Virus record (IMG/VR): IMGVR_UViG_3300021335_001660
Location: 1 to 41,571 of that record
DNA length: 41,571 nt
Source of the DNA: a virus
Direction: 5' to 3' (one strand)
Shown here in pieces: positions 1 to 9,438 of the stretch. The position numbers and the translations under genes are program-made. The first letter of the stretch is position 1. Every line of letters starts with the position of its first letter. The notes beneath the pieces are model-generated. The model made no database searches. It saw nothing but the letters and a program-made list of their open reading frames with translations, and was not told the DNA's origin.

Positions 1-2
1 TT

Positions 3-1064
3 GTGCAAATTAACGGTAATCATGCATATCATATGGATGCACATCTTGCAGGACAATATTTCAAAAAAGTTGCTACACATGCTGAACATATTGATAGTGA
101 AGTAGAGCATGTACAACTTGATAGTGAAACAGGTTTCGTTACTTCAGTAAAATTAAGTAATGGCAAGACAGTAGAAGGTGACATGTTTATTGATGCTACT
201 GGATTTAATAGAATATTAATTAATGCAGTTGGCGGGAAATGGAAAAGTTATAAGGATAATTTACCTGTAAACAGTGCATTACCATTCCATTTACCTTATC
301 TTGATGATGAAATTATCCAGCCAGTAACTAATGCTTGGGCACAAAATAATGGTTGGTGTTGGCAAATACCTACAAAGCATAGACGTGGTTGTGGATATGT
401 ATTCTGTGATGATTTTGTTACTCCTGATCAAGCACATGCAGAACTTGAACAAACAATTGGACGTAAAGTTGACCCAATTAGGCATATTAAATTTGATAGT
501 GGTAGACAAGAAAAACTTTGGATTAAGAACGTATTATCAATTGGCCTAGCTGGAGCGTTTGCAGAACCATTAGAGGCAACAAGTATTCATACAACAATAA
601 TGCAAATAAAACATTTTGTTTTTGGTTGCTTAGGAGCAACTAAAGAAGAGACCTGTAACACTGGAACTGTAGATGATTATAACAAAAAGAATGCTCATTT
701 ATACGATACAATGAAGGACTTTTTAGTAGCACATTATACATGCGGGCGTAAAGATACAGAATTTTGGAAGTATATTAACAGCGGTGCAACAGCTACTGAC
801 TTTGTAAAGTCTATGCATGAAGTTTGTAAACACAGAGTACCTAATGCAACATTATTCCCAAGACCAGAGGGCGGAGCAGGTTGGCCGTTGTGGAGTTATG
901 TACTTGCAGGTACCGGCAAACTAACAGCCGAAGTTGCTGAAAAAGAAATTAGATTTAACAATGATGAACAAATAGGTGACAGTGCATATACGTATCATAT
1001 TCAAGACTTTGATAACAAAAGTGAAGGCTTACCAGACAATACAGATTATATAAGGAATATGTAA
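3..1064 (+). CDS. Tryptophan-halogenase-like flavoprotein, 5' end missing (partial)
   Basis: This is the C-terminal 353 residues of a flavin-dependent halogenase (PrnA-like) protein; the FAD-binding GxGxxG end lies left of the window, so the GTG at the edge is not a real start. Seen here: FIDATGFNR (about residues 62-70), the halogenase signature WxWxIP as WCWQIP (118-123), and AFAEPLEATSI (185-195), whose Glu-191 matches the catalytic Glu of the family. It is a paralogue of the complete 485-residue protein at 13488-14945, which shares the ATGF/CTGF-R-LINAVG, HIKFD and EPLEA-SI blocks. By that comparison about 130 residues are missing. Its stop overlaps the hldE start by one base (TAATG), so the two are co-translated. 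Family members chlorinate or brominate indoles using FADH2; the real substrate is unknown. Confidence in the family is high, in halogenation moderate. Confidence 0.85.
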   Translation: MQINGNHAYHMDAHLAGQYFKKVATHAEHIDSEVEHVQLDSETGFVTSVKLSNGKTVEGDMFIDATGFNRILINAVGGKWKSYKDNLPVNSALPFHLPYLDDEIIQPVTNAWAQNNGWCWQIPTKHRRGCGYVFCDDFVTPDQAHAELEQTIGRKVDPIRHIKFDSGRQEKLWIKNVLSIGLAGAFAEPLEATSIHTTIMQIKHFVFGCLGATKEETCNTGTVDDYNKKNAHLYDTMKDFLVAHYTCGRKDTEFWKYINSGATATDFVKSMHEVCKHRVPNATLFPRPEGGAGWPLWSYVLAGTGKLTAEVAEKEIRFNNDEQIGDSAYTYHIQDFDNKSEGLPDNTDYIRNM

Positions 1065-2212
1065 TGAAAGTTTTAGTACTTGGCGATGTAATAATCGACA
1101 AATATATCTACGGGACATCGACACGTATCAGCCCAGAAGCACCTGTACCTGTAATAACTTACATTGATGAAAAAGAAACAAGAGGTGGCGCAGGACTTGT
1201 ATATGAAAATTTAAAAAGTCTAGGTGTTGATGTTGATATGTTTGAAACACCCGGAGACGTTAGTGTTAAAACTAGAATAATCTGTGACGGACATTATATT
1301 ACACGAATTGATGATGACGCACAAGCCAGCGGCGCAGACGTATTGGACCTTGTAAAATCAACAGACTTTTCACAGTACGATTATGTTGTACTAAGTGATT
1401 ATAACAAAGGTGTGTTAGACGAAGCAAAAGATATTATTGCACACATTAACAAGTACGATTGTAAAGTGATTGTTGATCCAAAAGAAAATTCTTGGTTCTA
1501 CGAAGGTGCTTGGTTGGTAAAACCTAACTACAGTGAATTTGAATCGTTGGAGTTTGACAATTGGCAAGGTAATATTATTACTACTAATGCCGGCGAAGAA
1601 GTTGTTGCTACTATTGATGGTAAAAGATATGAAGTACCTGTTGATAATTTAGAAGTAGCAGACGTTACAGGTGCCGGAGATTGTTTTTTAGCAAGTTTTG
1701 TATATGCACTTACTAAAGGGTATGATTACGAAAAAGCAATAAAGGTTGCTGTTCGTGGTTCAACAGAAAGTGTAAAACATGCTGGTACATATATTCTTAA
1801 AAAATCTGATTTAGAAGACGTAGTTGTATGGACTAATGGAGTGTTTGATATACTGCATATTGGCCATTTAAAGCTACTTAGACACGCACACAGCCTAGGA
1901 AATAGGCTTATAGTGGGTATTAACAGCGATGCAAGTGTAAAGCGTTTAAAAGGCGATTTAAGACCCATTAACGATCAAGACACCCGCAAGGAATTGCTCT
2001 TAGAGCTTGGTTTTGTAGATGATGTAATTATTTTTGACGAAGATACTCCGTTGGAAGCGATGACTGTTTTAGAGCCAGATATTATAGTAAAAGGTGGCGA
2101 TTATACGTTTGATACTGTAGTTGGAAATCATCTTGCTGAAGTTGTAATATTCCCTATAGTTGAAGGACATAGTACATCTGCAATAATTAAAAAGATTGAC
2201 AACAGTAATTAA
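1064..2212 (+). CDS. hldE: Bifunctional heptose-7-phosphate kinase / heptose-1-phosphate adenylyltransferase
   Basis: This is a two-domain HldE (RfaE) enzyme. The N-terminal PfkB-type kinase domain (about 1-245) has GDVIIDKY at 7-14, the substrate-binding PEAPVPV block at 24-30 and the catalytic GAGD at 203-206. The C-terminal cytidylyltransferase-fold domain (about 253-382) has NGVFDILHIGH with HIGH at 265-268, KGGDY at 343-347 and GHSTSAII at 368-375. In the known pathway it phosphorylates D-glycero-D-manno-heptose 7-phosphate at C1, then, after dephosphorylation at C7, transfers AMP to give ADP-heptose in the cytoplasm. At 382 residues it is about 95 shorter than the E. coli enzyme, mostly in the kinase half, but the key motifs remain. 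It overlaps the halogenase stop by one base and is followed by hldD. The assignment is confident. Confidence 0.93.
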   Translation: MKVLVLGDVIIDKYIYGTSTRISPEAPVPVITYIDEKETRGGAGLVYENLKSLGVDVDMFETPGDVSVKTRIICDGHYITRIDDDAQASGADVLDLVKSTDFSQYDYVVLSDYNKGVLDEAKDIIAHINKYDCKVIVDPKENSWFYEGAWLVKPNYSEFESLEFDNWQGNIITTNAGEEVVATIDGKRYEVPVDNLEVADVTGAGDCFLASFVYALTKGYDYEKAIKVAVRGSTESVKHAGTYILKKSDLEDVVVWTNGVFDILHIGHLKLLRHAHSLGNRLIVGINSDASVKRLKGDLRPINDQDTRKELLLELGFVDDVIIFDEDTPLEAMTVLEPDIIVKGGDYTFDTVVGNHLAEVVIFPIVEGHSTSAIIKKIDNSN

Positions 2213-2224
2213 AGATAGTATAAT
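2196..2224 (+). promoter_or_regulatory. Consensus sigma70 promoter upstream of hldD
   Basis: A perfect -35 box TTGACA (2196-2201) and a perfect -10 box TATAAT (2219-2224) are separated by exactly 17 bases. The promoter lies across the hldE stop codon and ends 17 bases before the hldD ATG at 2242, with an AGAGG ribosome-binding site between. Host housekeeping polymerase should read it without phage factors, so hldD and the cupin gene could be expressed early, apart from the late-promoter genes on the other strand. Confidence 0.8.
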
Positions 2225-2241
2225 AGTAAAAAGAGGTACAA

Positions 2242-3072
2242 ATGAAAATACTAGTAACAGGACATAAAGGATTTATTGGTAGCTATATTGCCAATTATCT
2301 ACAATCAAAAGACCACGAAGTTGAAGGCTTTGAATGGGTCGAACATGTAGTGCCAGACGTATCAGCATACGATTGGGTAATACATTGTGGTGCAATATCA
2401 GATACTACGGAAAGAGATGTAGATAAAGTTTGGGCTCACAATTATGAATTTACATTACGTCTATTACAAGTTTGCGAAAATTATAATACTAATATTCAAC
2501 TTGTAAGTACTTCTGCTGTTTACGGTAACAACACTAGTTTTAAGGAATCAGATCCTGTTTATCCGCAAACACCTTATGCATGGAGTAAGTATCTAATTGA
2601 TAAGTTCTTAAATGAAAATGGCTACGAAAACTTTGGTATGCTTGTACAGAACTTTAGATATTTTAATGTGTATGGTCCTGGAGAAGGACATAAAGGCGAT
2701 CAAATGAGTTTAGTTAGTAAATTCCAAAAGCAAGCAAGTCAAGATGGAGTAATTAAACTTTTCGAAGGTAGTGACAAATTTAAAAGAGATTGTGTAAGTG
2801 TACATGATGTTGCTGTAGTACATGAAAAAATGATGCACGAAACTGATACATGCGGTTTATTTAATTTAGGAACAAGTAAAGCAATTAATGTTGAAGAGGT
2901 TGCTAAATTAATTGCTAAAAGATATGATGCAAAAATTGAATACATTCCAATGCCAGATCATCTAAAAAGTCAATATCAAGAATACACTTGTGCAGATAAT
3001 ACAAAACTACATAATGTTATAGCAATGAGACATTGGCATACAATCGAGGAGTATATTAATGGAACCAACTAG
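2242..3072 (+). CDS. hldD: ADP-L-glycero-D-manno-heptose 6-epimerase
   Basis: This is an extended short-chain dehydrogenase (NAD(P)-binding Rossmann) sugar epimerase. TGHKGFIG (6-13) is the dinucleotide loop, STSAVYG is at 89-95 and the catalytic Tyr/Lys pair is YAWSK (112-116). RYFNVYGPGEGHKGDQ (139-154) and the later YQEYTCADNTKL block (245-256) match the HldD-specific motifs RYFNVYGPREGHKG and YQ-F-TQADLTNL, which separate it from general UDP-sugar epimerases. It converts ADP-D-glycero- to ADP-L-glycero-D-manno-heptose, the last step before heptosyl transfer. At 276 residues it is about 30 shorter than the E. coli enzyme. It directly follows hldE, has its own sigma70 promoter, and overlaps the cupin gene by 14 bases. 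Assignment is confident. Confidence 0.9.
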   Translation: MKILVTGHKGFIGSYIANYLQSKDHEVEGFEWVEHVVPDVSAYDWVIHCGAISDTTERDVDKVWAHNYEFTLRLLQVCENYNTNIQLVSTSAVYGNNTSFKESDPVYPQTPYAWSKYLIDKFLNENGYENFGMLVQNFRYFNVYGPGEGHKGDQMSLVSKFQKQASQDGVIKLFEGSDKFKRDCVSVHDVAVVHEKMMHETDTCGLFNLGTSKAINVEEVAKLIAKRYDAKIEYIPMPDHLKSQYQEYTCADNTKLHNVIAMRHWHTIEEYINGTN

Positions 3073-3499
3073 ACTAGAAGGTAAGGTAGACAAAGGCTGG
3101 GGTTACGAAATAATTTGGGCAACTAATGATTTATACTGTGGTAAAGTTATGGTATTTGCAAAAGTTGGCTCTAAGTTTAGTATGCACTTTCATAAAGAAA
3201 AAGATGAAACATGGTTTGTTAACAACGGACGTTTTCTATTAAATTATATTGATACAACTACTGCTGAGTATAAATCACAAGAACTTACAGAAGGTATGAC
3301 ATGGCGTAATCCTCCGCTAATGCCGCATCAATTAGTTTGTATGGAACCTGGAAGTAGTATTACTGAAGTAAGTACACCTGATAGCGTTGAAGATAATTAT
3401 CGTATTGCACCTGGTGATAGTCAGAAGCCTAAGCCACAAATGGAAACAGCACCATCCGAAGATAATGCTGTTGATGTAACTACTACCCCTAAAGATTAA
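3059..3499 (+). CDS. Cupin-domain protein
   Basis: This is a 146-residue single-cupin protein. Motif 1 is seen as HFHKEKDETWFVNNGRF, giving the HxH plus Glu metal ligands, and motif 2 as the PPLMPHQL segment. Residues after about 115 form a Pro/Ser/Thr/Asp-rich tail that looks disordered. Small cupins of this kind occur next to nucleotide-sugar genes as sugar isomerases or epimerases, or as the C-terminal module of mannose-6-phosphate isomerases; which applies here cannot be told. The start at 3059 overlaps the end of hldD and is preceded by GAGGAG, indicating co-translation. Its TAA stop overlaps the convergent stop of the 1979-residue virion gene by three bases (3496-3499 region), leaving no room for a terminator. 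Confidence 0.8.
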   Translation: MEPTRLEGKVDKGWGYEIIWATNDLYCGKVMVFAKVGSKFSMHFHKEKDETWFVNNGRFLLNYIDTTTAEYKSQELTEGMTWRNPPLMPHQLVCMEPGSSITEVSTPDSVEDNYRIAPGDSQKPKPQMETAPSEDNAVDVTTTPKD

Positions 3500-6400
3500 G
3501 CCTGAGCTTCACCCCATTTAATAATAATATTCGCATCTACTTCTGTTCCTGACGTTTTATAAACGTTCAGTGCAAGCACGTCTGGACCATTTGGGAAAGT
3601 ACCTCTACCACCTAGTGTAGTATTTGTAAGTTCTTTCAATTGTCCTAAATCCAATGTAGATCTTTCTCCAGGTTGAGCAATGAATGAGAACACTGTTTCT
3701 CCTGGCTGTGCGTATGGAGGTTGTTGGAATTTAAAGTTGTACAAGTCGCCTGGTTGAAGCGTTCCATTGAAACTGTTATTAAAGCTAACTCTATAGTATT
3801 CAATACCGCCACTACCTTGATTACCAAATAGTAATGGTCCTTCGATATTCGACACATAACTTGATGATGGCATAGTAATATCACTTTGGTTAGTTGGAGC
3901 TCCACCTGCATCACCAATTTCAGTACCTGATCTTGCACCAGCCGCGTCCCAAACACCTTTTAGGAAGAATGCAAAGTTTGAATTAGATAAGTCTCCACCT
4001 TTTTGGAATGTCTGCGTTGCGCCGTTACTTGAATTTGAATTTGAGTTACCTGAGAAGTAAACTAGATATCTTCCGTAAATACTTTGGTCAACAATCTGTT
4101 GAATTGTAGTACCTTGTGGGAAGTATTCGTTTCCTCCGCCATCTGCGTTAACCTGATCACCAACTGATAAGTTAGAAGATTCCCAACTGGTTGCATCAAA
4201 ATATGCGTAACTTCTATTTGTTCTAAATGACCACCATGGCATTAATTGTGCCGTTGTTGTAACCTGAGCCATAACTGCCGCTGTACTATATGTCGCTGTA
4301 TCACCACTGTTCCAGTTAACAGAACCACCTGATGCAACCTGTGCAAAACTTGGCTGTCCACCTTGTGCTAATCCTGACAATCCAGTCCAACCAATGTCTC
4401 CTGGGTTGAGTGGATAGTTCTGTGGATTCAAAATACCTTCAACAACAATACCGCCGTAAATCTTTGAATCATCTGTTGGATTTTGTCCATCTGATGTAAT
4501 CTCTAAACCTTGCATAAGCAACTGAGCTCTGTTTAATAGTTCTCTATCACCTAAGTCTCCAACAATAGCATTACTAACACTCGGTGCTAGTCTTAATAAA
4601 AACGCTGTTTGTCTTGTTGTACTAATGCTTAGACCTGTTTCTGTGTATGAGAAAATGTAACCTCTATCTTCATCAAATCCACCGTCTGTAATAAACGCTG
4701 AACCCCAGTGTGATATAAGTGGTGTAATACTATTACTAATTAAAATAACACCAGTACGTTGTGCGTGTCCACTTGCCGGACCTGCGTTGTACTGTCTAGT
4801 AGCACCAGCTTGGAAGTTTTGTAGTGTAGTTCCTCTAGTACAGTTTGTTAATCTTTTTAGTGTATGATCAATAGTTGTGTAACTAATAATTTCGTTATCA
4901 ATATATACTGTACCACTGTCTGGGAAGAATTTAGATTCTATAACCGGTATAAATGTTTGATCCGCAGTAATATCTGTAGCAAGTGAACTAAATGCTCCTT
5001 CATTTGTAACTTCGTAACGCACAGGCAAGTTACCTGAACGCATAAACGCTTCTGTGTTTACGTTTGAGTTACGCATTCTGTGACAGAATACAAAGTTACC
5101 ATCAGCACCACGTGCCATCCAGTCAATAAAACCAGCACCATACCAACTGTACTGAATACCAATCATCTGCATGTATCTAACATCCATATTGTATCCACTC
5201 TTACCAGTACCGTCCATTCTATCTAAGTTCCACTCTTCTTGTAAAACTTTCTTGTCTGTAATTAAGTTTACTTTACATGATGCAACATTGTTAACACCTC
5301 TGTAGTCTGGTGTTACTGTTATTTGTGTTTGTGAATCAACGTTTGCAACAACATGTGTCATTCCTTTAATAACAATTCTATCACCAGCTCTTAACTGATC
5401 TCTAAATCTTGTGTTATTACCTATAATTAAGTTTGAGTCAACTGTAACTTGTGCAGTACCTGCAATTTGCTTTGTACTTGTACGTTGTGCAACACTAATG
5501 TTAGAGCCATCAAACTCCCAATAAATTCCGTTTTGATCATCAAAGATACCTGAGCGTACTGTTGCTCCATGCCAACCAACGACTGTCAACTGTGCCGCAA
5601 AACCTAGTACAGCATTTGTTGTAGCTAGTCTACGTGTTGATAAACATTTTAATGTTCTTTCATCAATGATTTGTGTAACAGTATATTCACCGTTATAACC
5701 TGCTGATTCAACTCCAATAAGTCTAATCTTACCACCAACTTGTGCGCCGTGATCATTGTCATCTGTTACAATAGTAAGGATTGCTCCAATACCTGTACCA
5801 TCTGCTGTAATAGTCCTTATGTCGTAACTTGGAGCAAATAGAGCACCAGTTGTGTACATAATACCTTTACCTGACTGGTATCTAATATATTTTTTACTTT
5901 GTCTAATTGCTTGAGCACCGTGTTGTGGTCCGCCTGTTCCTAACTGCACACCACCATCATATGGTCTATGAATAAAGAATGAATCTGGACGCAAGTATAC
6001 GTTACCTTGGATTCTATCTTCTGTTGACGTACCGTCAAATTCACTAACAGAACCTGGAGCTCTTGTATTGTATCTAATCTTTTTACTTGTAGGAACATTA
6101 ATTGCAATAAACGATCCTGCCGCTAGTGCGTGATTGTTTGATCCCCCATCATCTGAGTTAACATCAACAACAAATGTATCACCTGGTACAATTCCGTGTG
6201 CATAAGGCCATGTAATTTCAATAGTCGATAACGCTTCAAAATTAACACTTGTTGCGGCATCAATTGTAGTTGTTGTAAAATCTGTTAGTGTAACACCGTT
6301 AACTAAACTTAGTCCACCGCCTGCTACTGCTGAACCTGTGATAGTTGCTGTGCTTAATCCGCCGCTTCCATCTTTTCCTGTTACTGTAACTGTTGCATCT

Positions 6401-9400
6401 TGTGCTGGAGTTGCGCCTCCTAGTGTGTTACCTGGAATAGTAATTACGTTACCAACTTCATATCCGCTACCACTTGCATTAATAGCAACACTATATGTAC
6501 CTGATGTTCTAGTTACATTAAATGTTCCACTTGTGCCTGCGTGTGCTTGGTTAACTCCTGCTTGCCCTGTAAACACTGTTGGTAATGCTGGAGCACTACC
6601 TGAAGCACTTGCTGTTGCAATAGCACCTGTTGTACCGTTTACACTATCAATTGTAATAGTACAATCATTAGCTGGAGTTGATCCTCCAATTAAATTACCT
6701 GCTACTACATAAGTTTGACCAGTGTGATAGTTTGTACCATTTGCTGTAACTGCTACAGTGTAGTTAGTACCGTCATTTGAAATATCAAATGTTGCGCCTG
6801 AACCAACTAAGTCTGTTAAAGTTTTACCTTCAAACACACCAGCATTAAGTGCTACTGGAACAGATGACTCATCTGATCCTTCTAGTCTTACATCAGTAAT
6901 TCCGCCTACACCGTCTGTTGAAACAACTCTCAAGTATACATCGTTGGCAGGACTTGCTCCGCCTAATAAAGTACCTGCACAAACTAAAGTATCTGCTGTT
7001 GTATATCCTGTACCTGGTACGCCTGTATATTGAATACTATAAGTAGTGTCGTTTACGTTAATGCCAAATTCAAATGCTGATCCTGATCCGCCTGTAAATG
7101 CTAGGTTCGATCCACCAAAGCTATAACTTCTTGTTTGACTTGGAGGTGTACCAATACTCCAACCGCCGTTATCTGGTACTAATGCAGTAATACTACCACC
7201 TGCGCCAACACTTGTAACTCTTGCAACAAAGTCATTACCACTAGCATTTTGGTTACCGTCTTGACCAACTCCACCCAATAACTGTGAACCTGTAATTCTT
7301 AATCTATCGCCAATTGCATATCCTGTTGTGTCGTTTGGAGAGTTAGCATCTACTGTGGTAAATCCGCCGCCAGCATAATTAACATCAAAGTTAGTTGTTC
7401 CAACTGTACCACCATTTTGTGTTAGTGTATTTGCTGGACCTGTGTATGTAATAGTTCCACTTAGTGCAGTTCCACTTACTGTTGCTGTTGTAACATTTCC
7501 TGTTCCACCAACTGCTGTAACTAATATTGTTGCATCATGTGCAGGTGTAGTTCCGCCTAAGTTATCACCTGTGACTAATAGTCTGTCGCCTGCTTTATAT
7601 CCTGATCCTGCTTGGCTAATTGCGTCTACTGCATATGCTGTGCCAGTTCTTGAAATTGTAAATTGTGCGTTTGTACCTGCTGGTGCTGTAATTGCTCCTG
7701 TAACACCTGTATATGTTTCTGTGTTTCTTGTAATTGCACTTGTAAATGCACCACTCATACTAATTGTAGTTCCTGCAATGTTGTTAACAAAAATAGCATC
7801 TCCACTACCGTTATCAGCCGCTAGTCCTACAACAATACCTGTTGTACTTGAAACTTCAATATCTGTATTTCCAATATTAATATCTTGTGTTAAATTTAGT
7901 GGTAACGCTGTTCCACCTGGTGTACTTGCAATCGCTGTAACCTGTGTTCCTGTTGGAAATGCCGCGTTAGCAATTGGAGCACCAACTTCTGGTACATCGC
8001 CTGTAAATGCTAATCTGTTTTCGCTAACTTGTGCCGCTAAACTTAGCGTCATAGTACCATTTGTACCATTACTAAAAACTGTAAACAATGGCTGTCCAAC
8101 ACTTGCACCAGTATAGAACGCACCTTTACGTAACTGTGTGTAAGATGTTGAAAGTACTTCACCGTTTGTTGTACCAACTTTTGCTTTAGCGTAGTATGTA
8201 AATGTTGTTGTAGTTGGAATAGCATCAATAATAAAAGAACCTTCTGATCTTGCCGCGCCGCCTACACTATCTTCTAGTGCTTTAATTGTAATCGGAGTAC
8301 CAGCTTCAAAGCCGTGTGCACCAATTGTTGTAACTGTAATTTTTGAAGCACCAATTCCTGCTGTACCTGCTGAAGCATCTGTAACAACACTTAGTACTTG
8401 TGTATCAGTACCTGGCAATTCGTATACACTTGGATAACCACGCATCATTCCAATAGCCGACCATTTAGTTGGCTGTAAGCCGTATTCAAAGTCAGCGTCA
8501 AGCATACTTAACGGAGGAGCAATACGCATACGTTCAATAGCGTCTGATCCAAAGTCATATGGTCTTGTTATTTGCTCTGGTGAATCAATAAAGATTTGTA
8601 ATTCGTCTGTTTCTGAATGTGCTGATGTATTATGTGTTAAATCTAATATTGTAACAGCGTCTGTTGTTTGTAAGTACTTAGGAAAGTCAGCATCTGCATT
8701 TTCATTTGATGATGTACTGTCATACTTAGGTACATATCCGCTTGAATCTCTTGGTGTAACATCATCTACTCTTGTTACTTTACCACCTTTAAGTGCATCT
8801 GTAAAGTTGTAGATAACTTCTGTTTTAGTTGTGTTAGTTACAATTAATAAATCACTAGCGTCATAGTTACCTTGGAATCTAACATGTCCTAGGCCTTTAC
8901 GCACAAATGTTGGTAATGCACTTGTACCAGTTGTTAATACGTCAATAACAATACCCGAAAGTGTTTGTATTACTGTACCTGCCGCATTTTCAGCGTTAGT
9001 ACTATTTGTTACTTGTGCAACATTTCCTTGGTATGGTGTTGACTGTGGACTGTTATTGAATACGTGATTAACAATTAAGTCGCGTGTAAATTCTTTTGCT
9101 TTTATTTCTGCTTGTCTGTCGCCGTCAACTTGTGCAACATCTTGTTCCCAATATGTTTTTGAAATTCTTGTTGTTTCTTCGTTACCTGTGTATCTTAAGT
9201 CGTGTGCCCATGCGTCAATGTTATAACCTGTATCTCTTTCGCATTTTGATTCGCTATAAGTATAACCTACAAACCCTGTTGCGTTATCGTTTACTTGTTG
9301 TAAAATCCATGCCGCTACTTCTTTTTGTATAAAGTCTTTGTTTAGGGTAAGTAATGCCCATGCATTTGGATATGTATTGTCGTTTAATCCAATTCCTGGG

Positions 9401-9435
9401 TAAAACTTGTAATTATAAATCTTTTTCTTAGCCAT
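3496..9435 (-). CDS. Giant virion structural (tail/fibre) protein, 1979 residues
   Basis: This is a very long beta-rich, Gly/Thr/Ser/Asn-rich protein. Residues about 30-110 carry the LNKDFI...KCERDTGYNIDAWAHDL block that recurs inside the 1613-residue protein (25928-30769), tying it to the same family of marine myovirus structural proteins. The middle (about 600-1020) holds five imperfect repeats of the form GSGYxxGDxLxIxGNxLGGxTPAxDxTVxVxxV, and there are further Gly-rich segments on either side. Towards the C-terminus (about 1300-1979) lie unique beta-rich blocks. There is no signal peptide or membrane segment. GGAG stands nine bases before the ATG, inside the end of the preceding gene, so the operon reads right to left. 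Its size and context suggest a tail fibre or baseplate-attached spike; the exact position in the virion is unknown. Confidence 0.8.
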   Translation of the reverse strand: MAKKKIYNYKFYPGIGLNDNTYPNAWALLTLNKDFIQKEVAAWILQQVNDNATGFVGYTYSESKCERDTGYNIDAWAHDLRYTGNEETTRISKTYWEQDVAQVDGDRQAEIKAKEFTRDLIVNHVFNNSPQSTPYQGNVAQVTNSTNAENAAGTVIQTLSGIVIDVLTTGTSALPTFVRKGLGHVRFQGNYDASDLLIVTNTTKTEVIYNFTDALKGGKVTRVDDVTPRDSSGYVPKYDSTSSNENADADFPKYLQTTDAVTILDLTHNTSAHSETDELQIFIDSPEQITRPYDFGSDAIERMRIAPPLSMLDADFEYGLQPTKWSAIGMMRGYPSVYELPGTDTQVLSVVTDASAGTAGIGASKITVTTIGAHGFEAGTPITIKALEDSVGGAARSEGSFIIDAIPTTTTFTYYAKAKVGTTNGEVLSTSYTQLRKGAFYTGASVGQPLFTVFSNGTNGTMTLSLAAQVSENRLAFTGDVPEVGAPIANAAFPTGTQVTAIASTPGGTALPLNLTQDINIGNTDIEVSSTTGIVVGLAADNGSGDAIFVNNIAGTTISMSGAFTSAITRNTETYTGVTGAITAPAGTNAQFTISRTGTAYAVDAISQAGSGYKAGDRLLVTGDNLGGTTPAHDATILVTAVGGTGNVTTATVSGTALSGTITYTGPANTLTQNGGTVGTTNFDVNYAGGGFTTVDANSPNDTTGYAIGDRLRITGSQLLGGVGQDGNQNASGNDFVARVTSVGAGGSITALVPDNGGWSIGTPPSQTRSYSFGGSNLAFTGGSGSAFEFGINVNDTTYSIQYTGVPGTGYTTADTLVCAGTLLGGASPANDVYLRVVSTDGVGGITDVRLEGSDESSVPVALNAGVFEGKTLTDLVGSGATFDISNDGTNYTVAVTANGTNYHTGQTYVVAGNLIGGSTPANDCTITIDSVNGTTGAIATASASGSAPALPTVFTGQAGVNQAHAGTSGTFNVTRTSGTYSVAINASGSGYEVGNVITIPGNTLGGATPAQDATVTVTGKDGSGGLSTATITGSAVAGGGLSLVNGVTLTDFTTTTIDAATSVNFEALSTIEITWPYAHGIVPGDTFVVDVNSDDGGSNNHALAAGSFIAINVPTSKKIRYNTRAPGSVSEFDGTSTEDRIQGNVYLRPDSFFIHRPYDGGVQLGTGGPQHGAQAIRQSKKYIRYQSGKGIMYTTGALFAPSYDIRTITADGTGIGAILTIVTDDNDHGAQVGGKIRLIGVESAGYNGEYTVTQIIDERTLKCLSTRRLATTNAVLGFAAQLTVVGWHGATVRSGIFDDQNGIYWEFDGSNISVAQRTSTKQIAGTAQVTVDSNLIIGNNTRFRDQLRAGDRIVIKGMTHVVANVDSQTQITVTPDYRGVNNVASCKVNLITDKKVLQEEWNLDRMDGTGKSGYNMDVRYMQMIGIQYSWYGAGFIDWMARGADGNFVFCHRMRNSNVNTEAFMRSGNLPVRYEVTNEGAFSSLATDITADQTFIPVIESKFFPDSGTVYIDNEIISYTTIDHTLKRLTNCTRGTTLQNFQAGATRQYNAGPASGHAQRTGVILISNSITPLISHWGSAFITDGGFDEDRGYIFSYTETGLSISTTRQTAFLLRLAPSVSNAIVGDLGDRELLNRAQLLMQGLEITSDGQNPTDDSKIYGGIVVEGILNPQNYPLNPGDIGWTGLSGLAQGGQPSFAQVASGGSVNWNSGDTATYSTAAVMAQVTTTAQLMPWWSFRTNRSYAYFDATSWESSNLSVGDQVNADGGGNEYFPQGTTIQQIVDQSIYGRYLVYFSGNSNSNSSNGATQTFQKGGDLSNSNFAFFLKGVWDAAGARSGTEIGDAGGAPTNQSDITMPSSSYVSNIEGPLLFGNQGSGGIEYYRVSFNNSFNGTLQPGDLYNFKFQQPPYAQPGETVFSFIAQPGERSTLDLGQLKELTNTTLGGRGTFPNGPDVLALNVYKTSGTEVDANIIIKWGEAQA
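6390..7620 (-). repeat. Fivefold imperfect repeat inside the 1979-residue protein
   Basis: Five copies of a protein repeat with the pattern GY-x-xGD-x-L-x-I/V-x-G-x-x-LGG-x-(T/S)PA-x-D-x(2-6)-V recur roughly every 80-100 residues. The first copies are best conserved (GSGYKAGDRLLVTGDNLGG and GSGYEVGNVITIPGNTLGG); the second copy has diverged to LLGGVGQDGNQNASG. Boundaries are approximate. Such modules suggest a stack of small beta domains along a fibre shaft. Confidence 0.7.
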
Positions 9436-9438
9436 TCT

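Noticed and set aside
6338-8116. Long plus-strand open frames (6338-6712 and 7442-8116) inside the 1979-residue gene
   Set aside because: They are shadows in the opposite frame of repetitive Thr/Gly/Val codons. They are Val/Pro/Ala-rich low-complexity translations without a ribosome-binding site.
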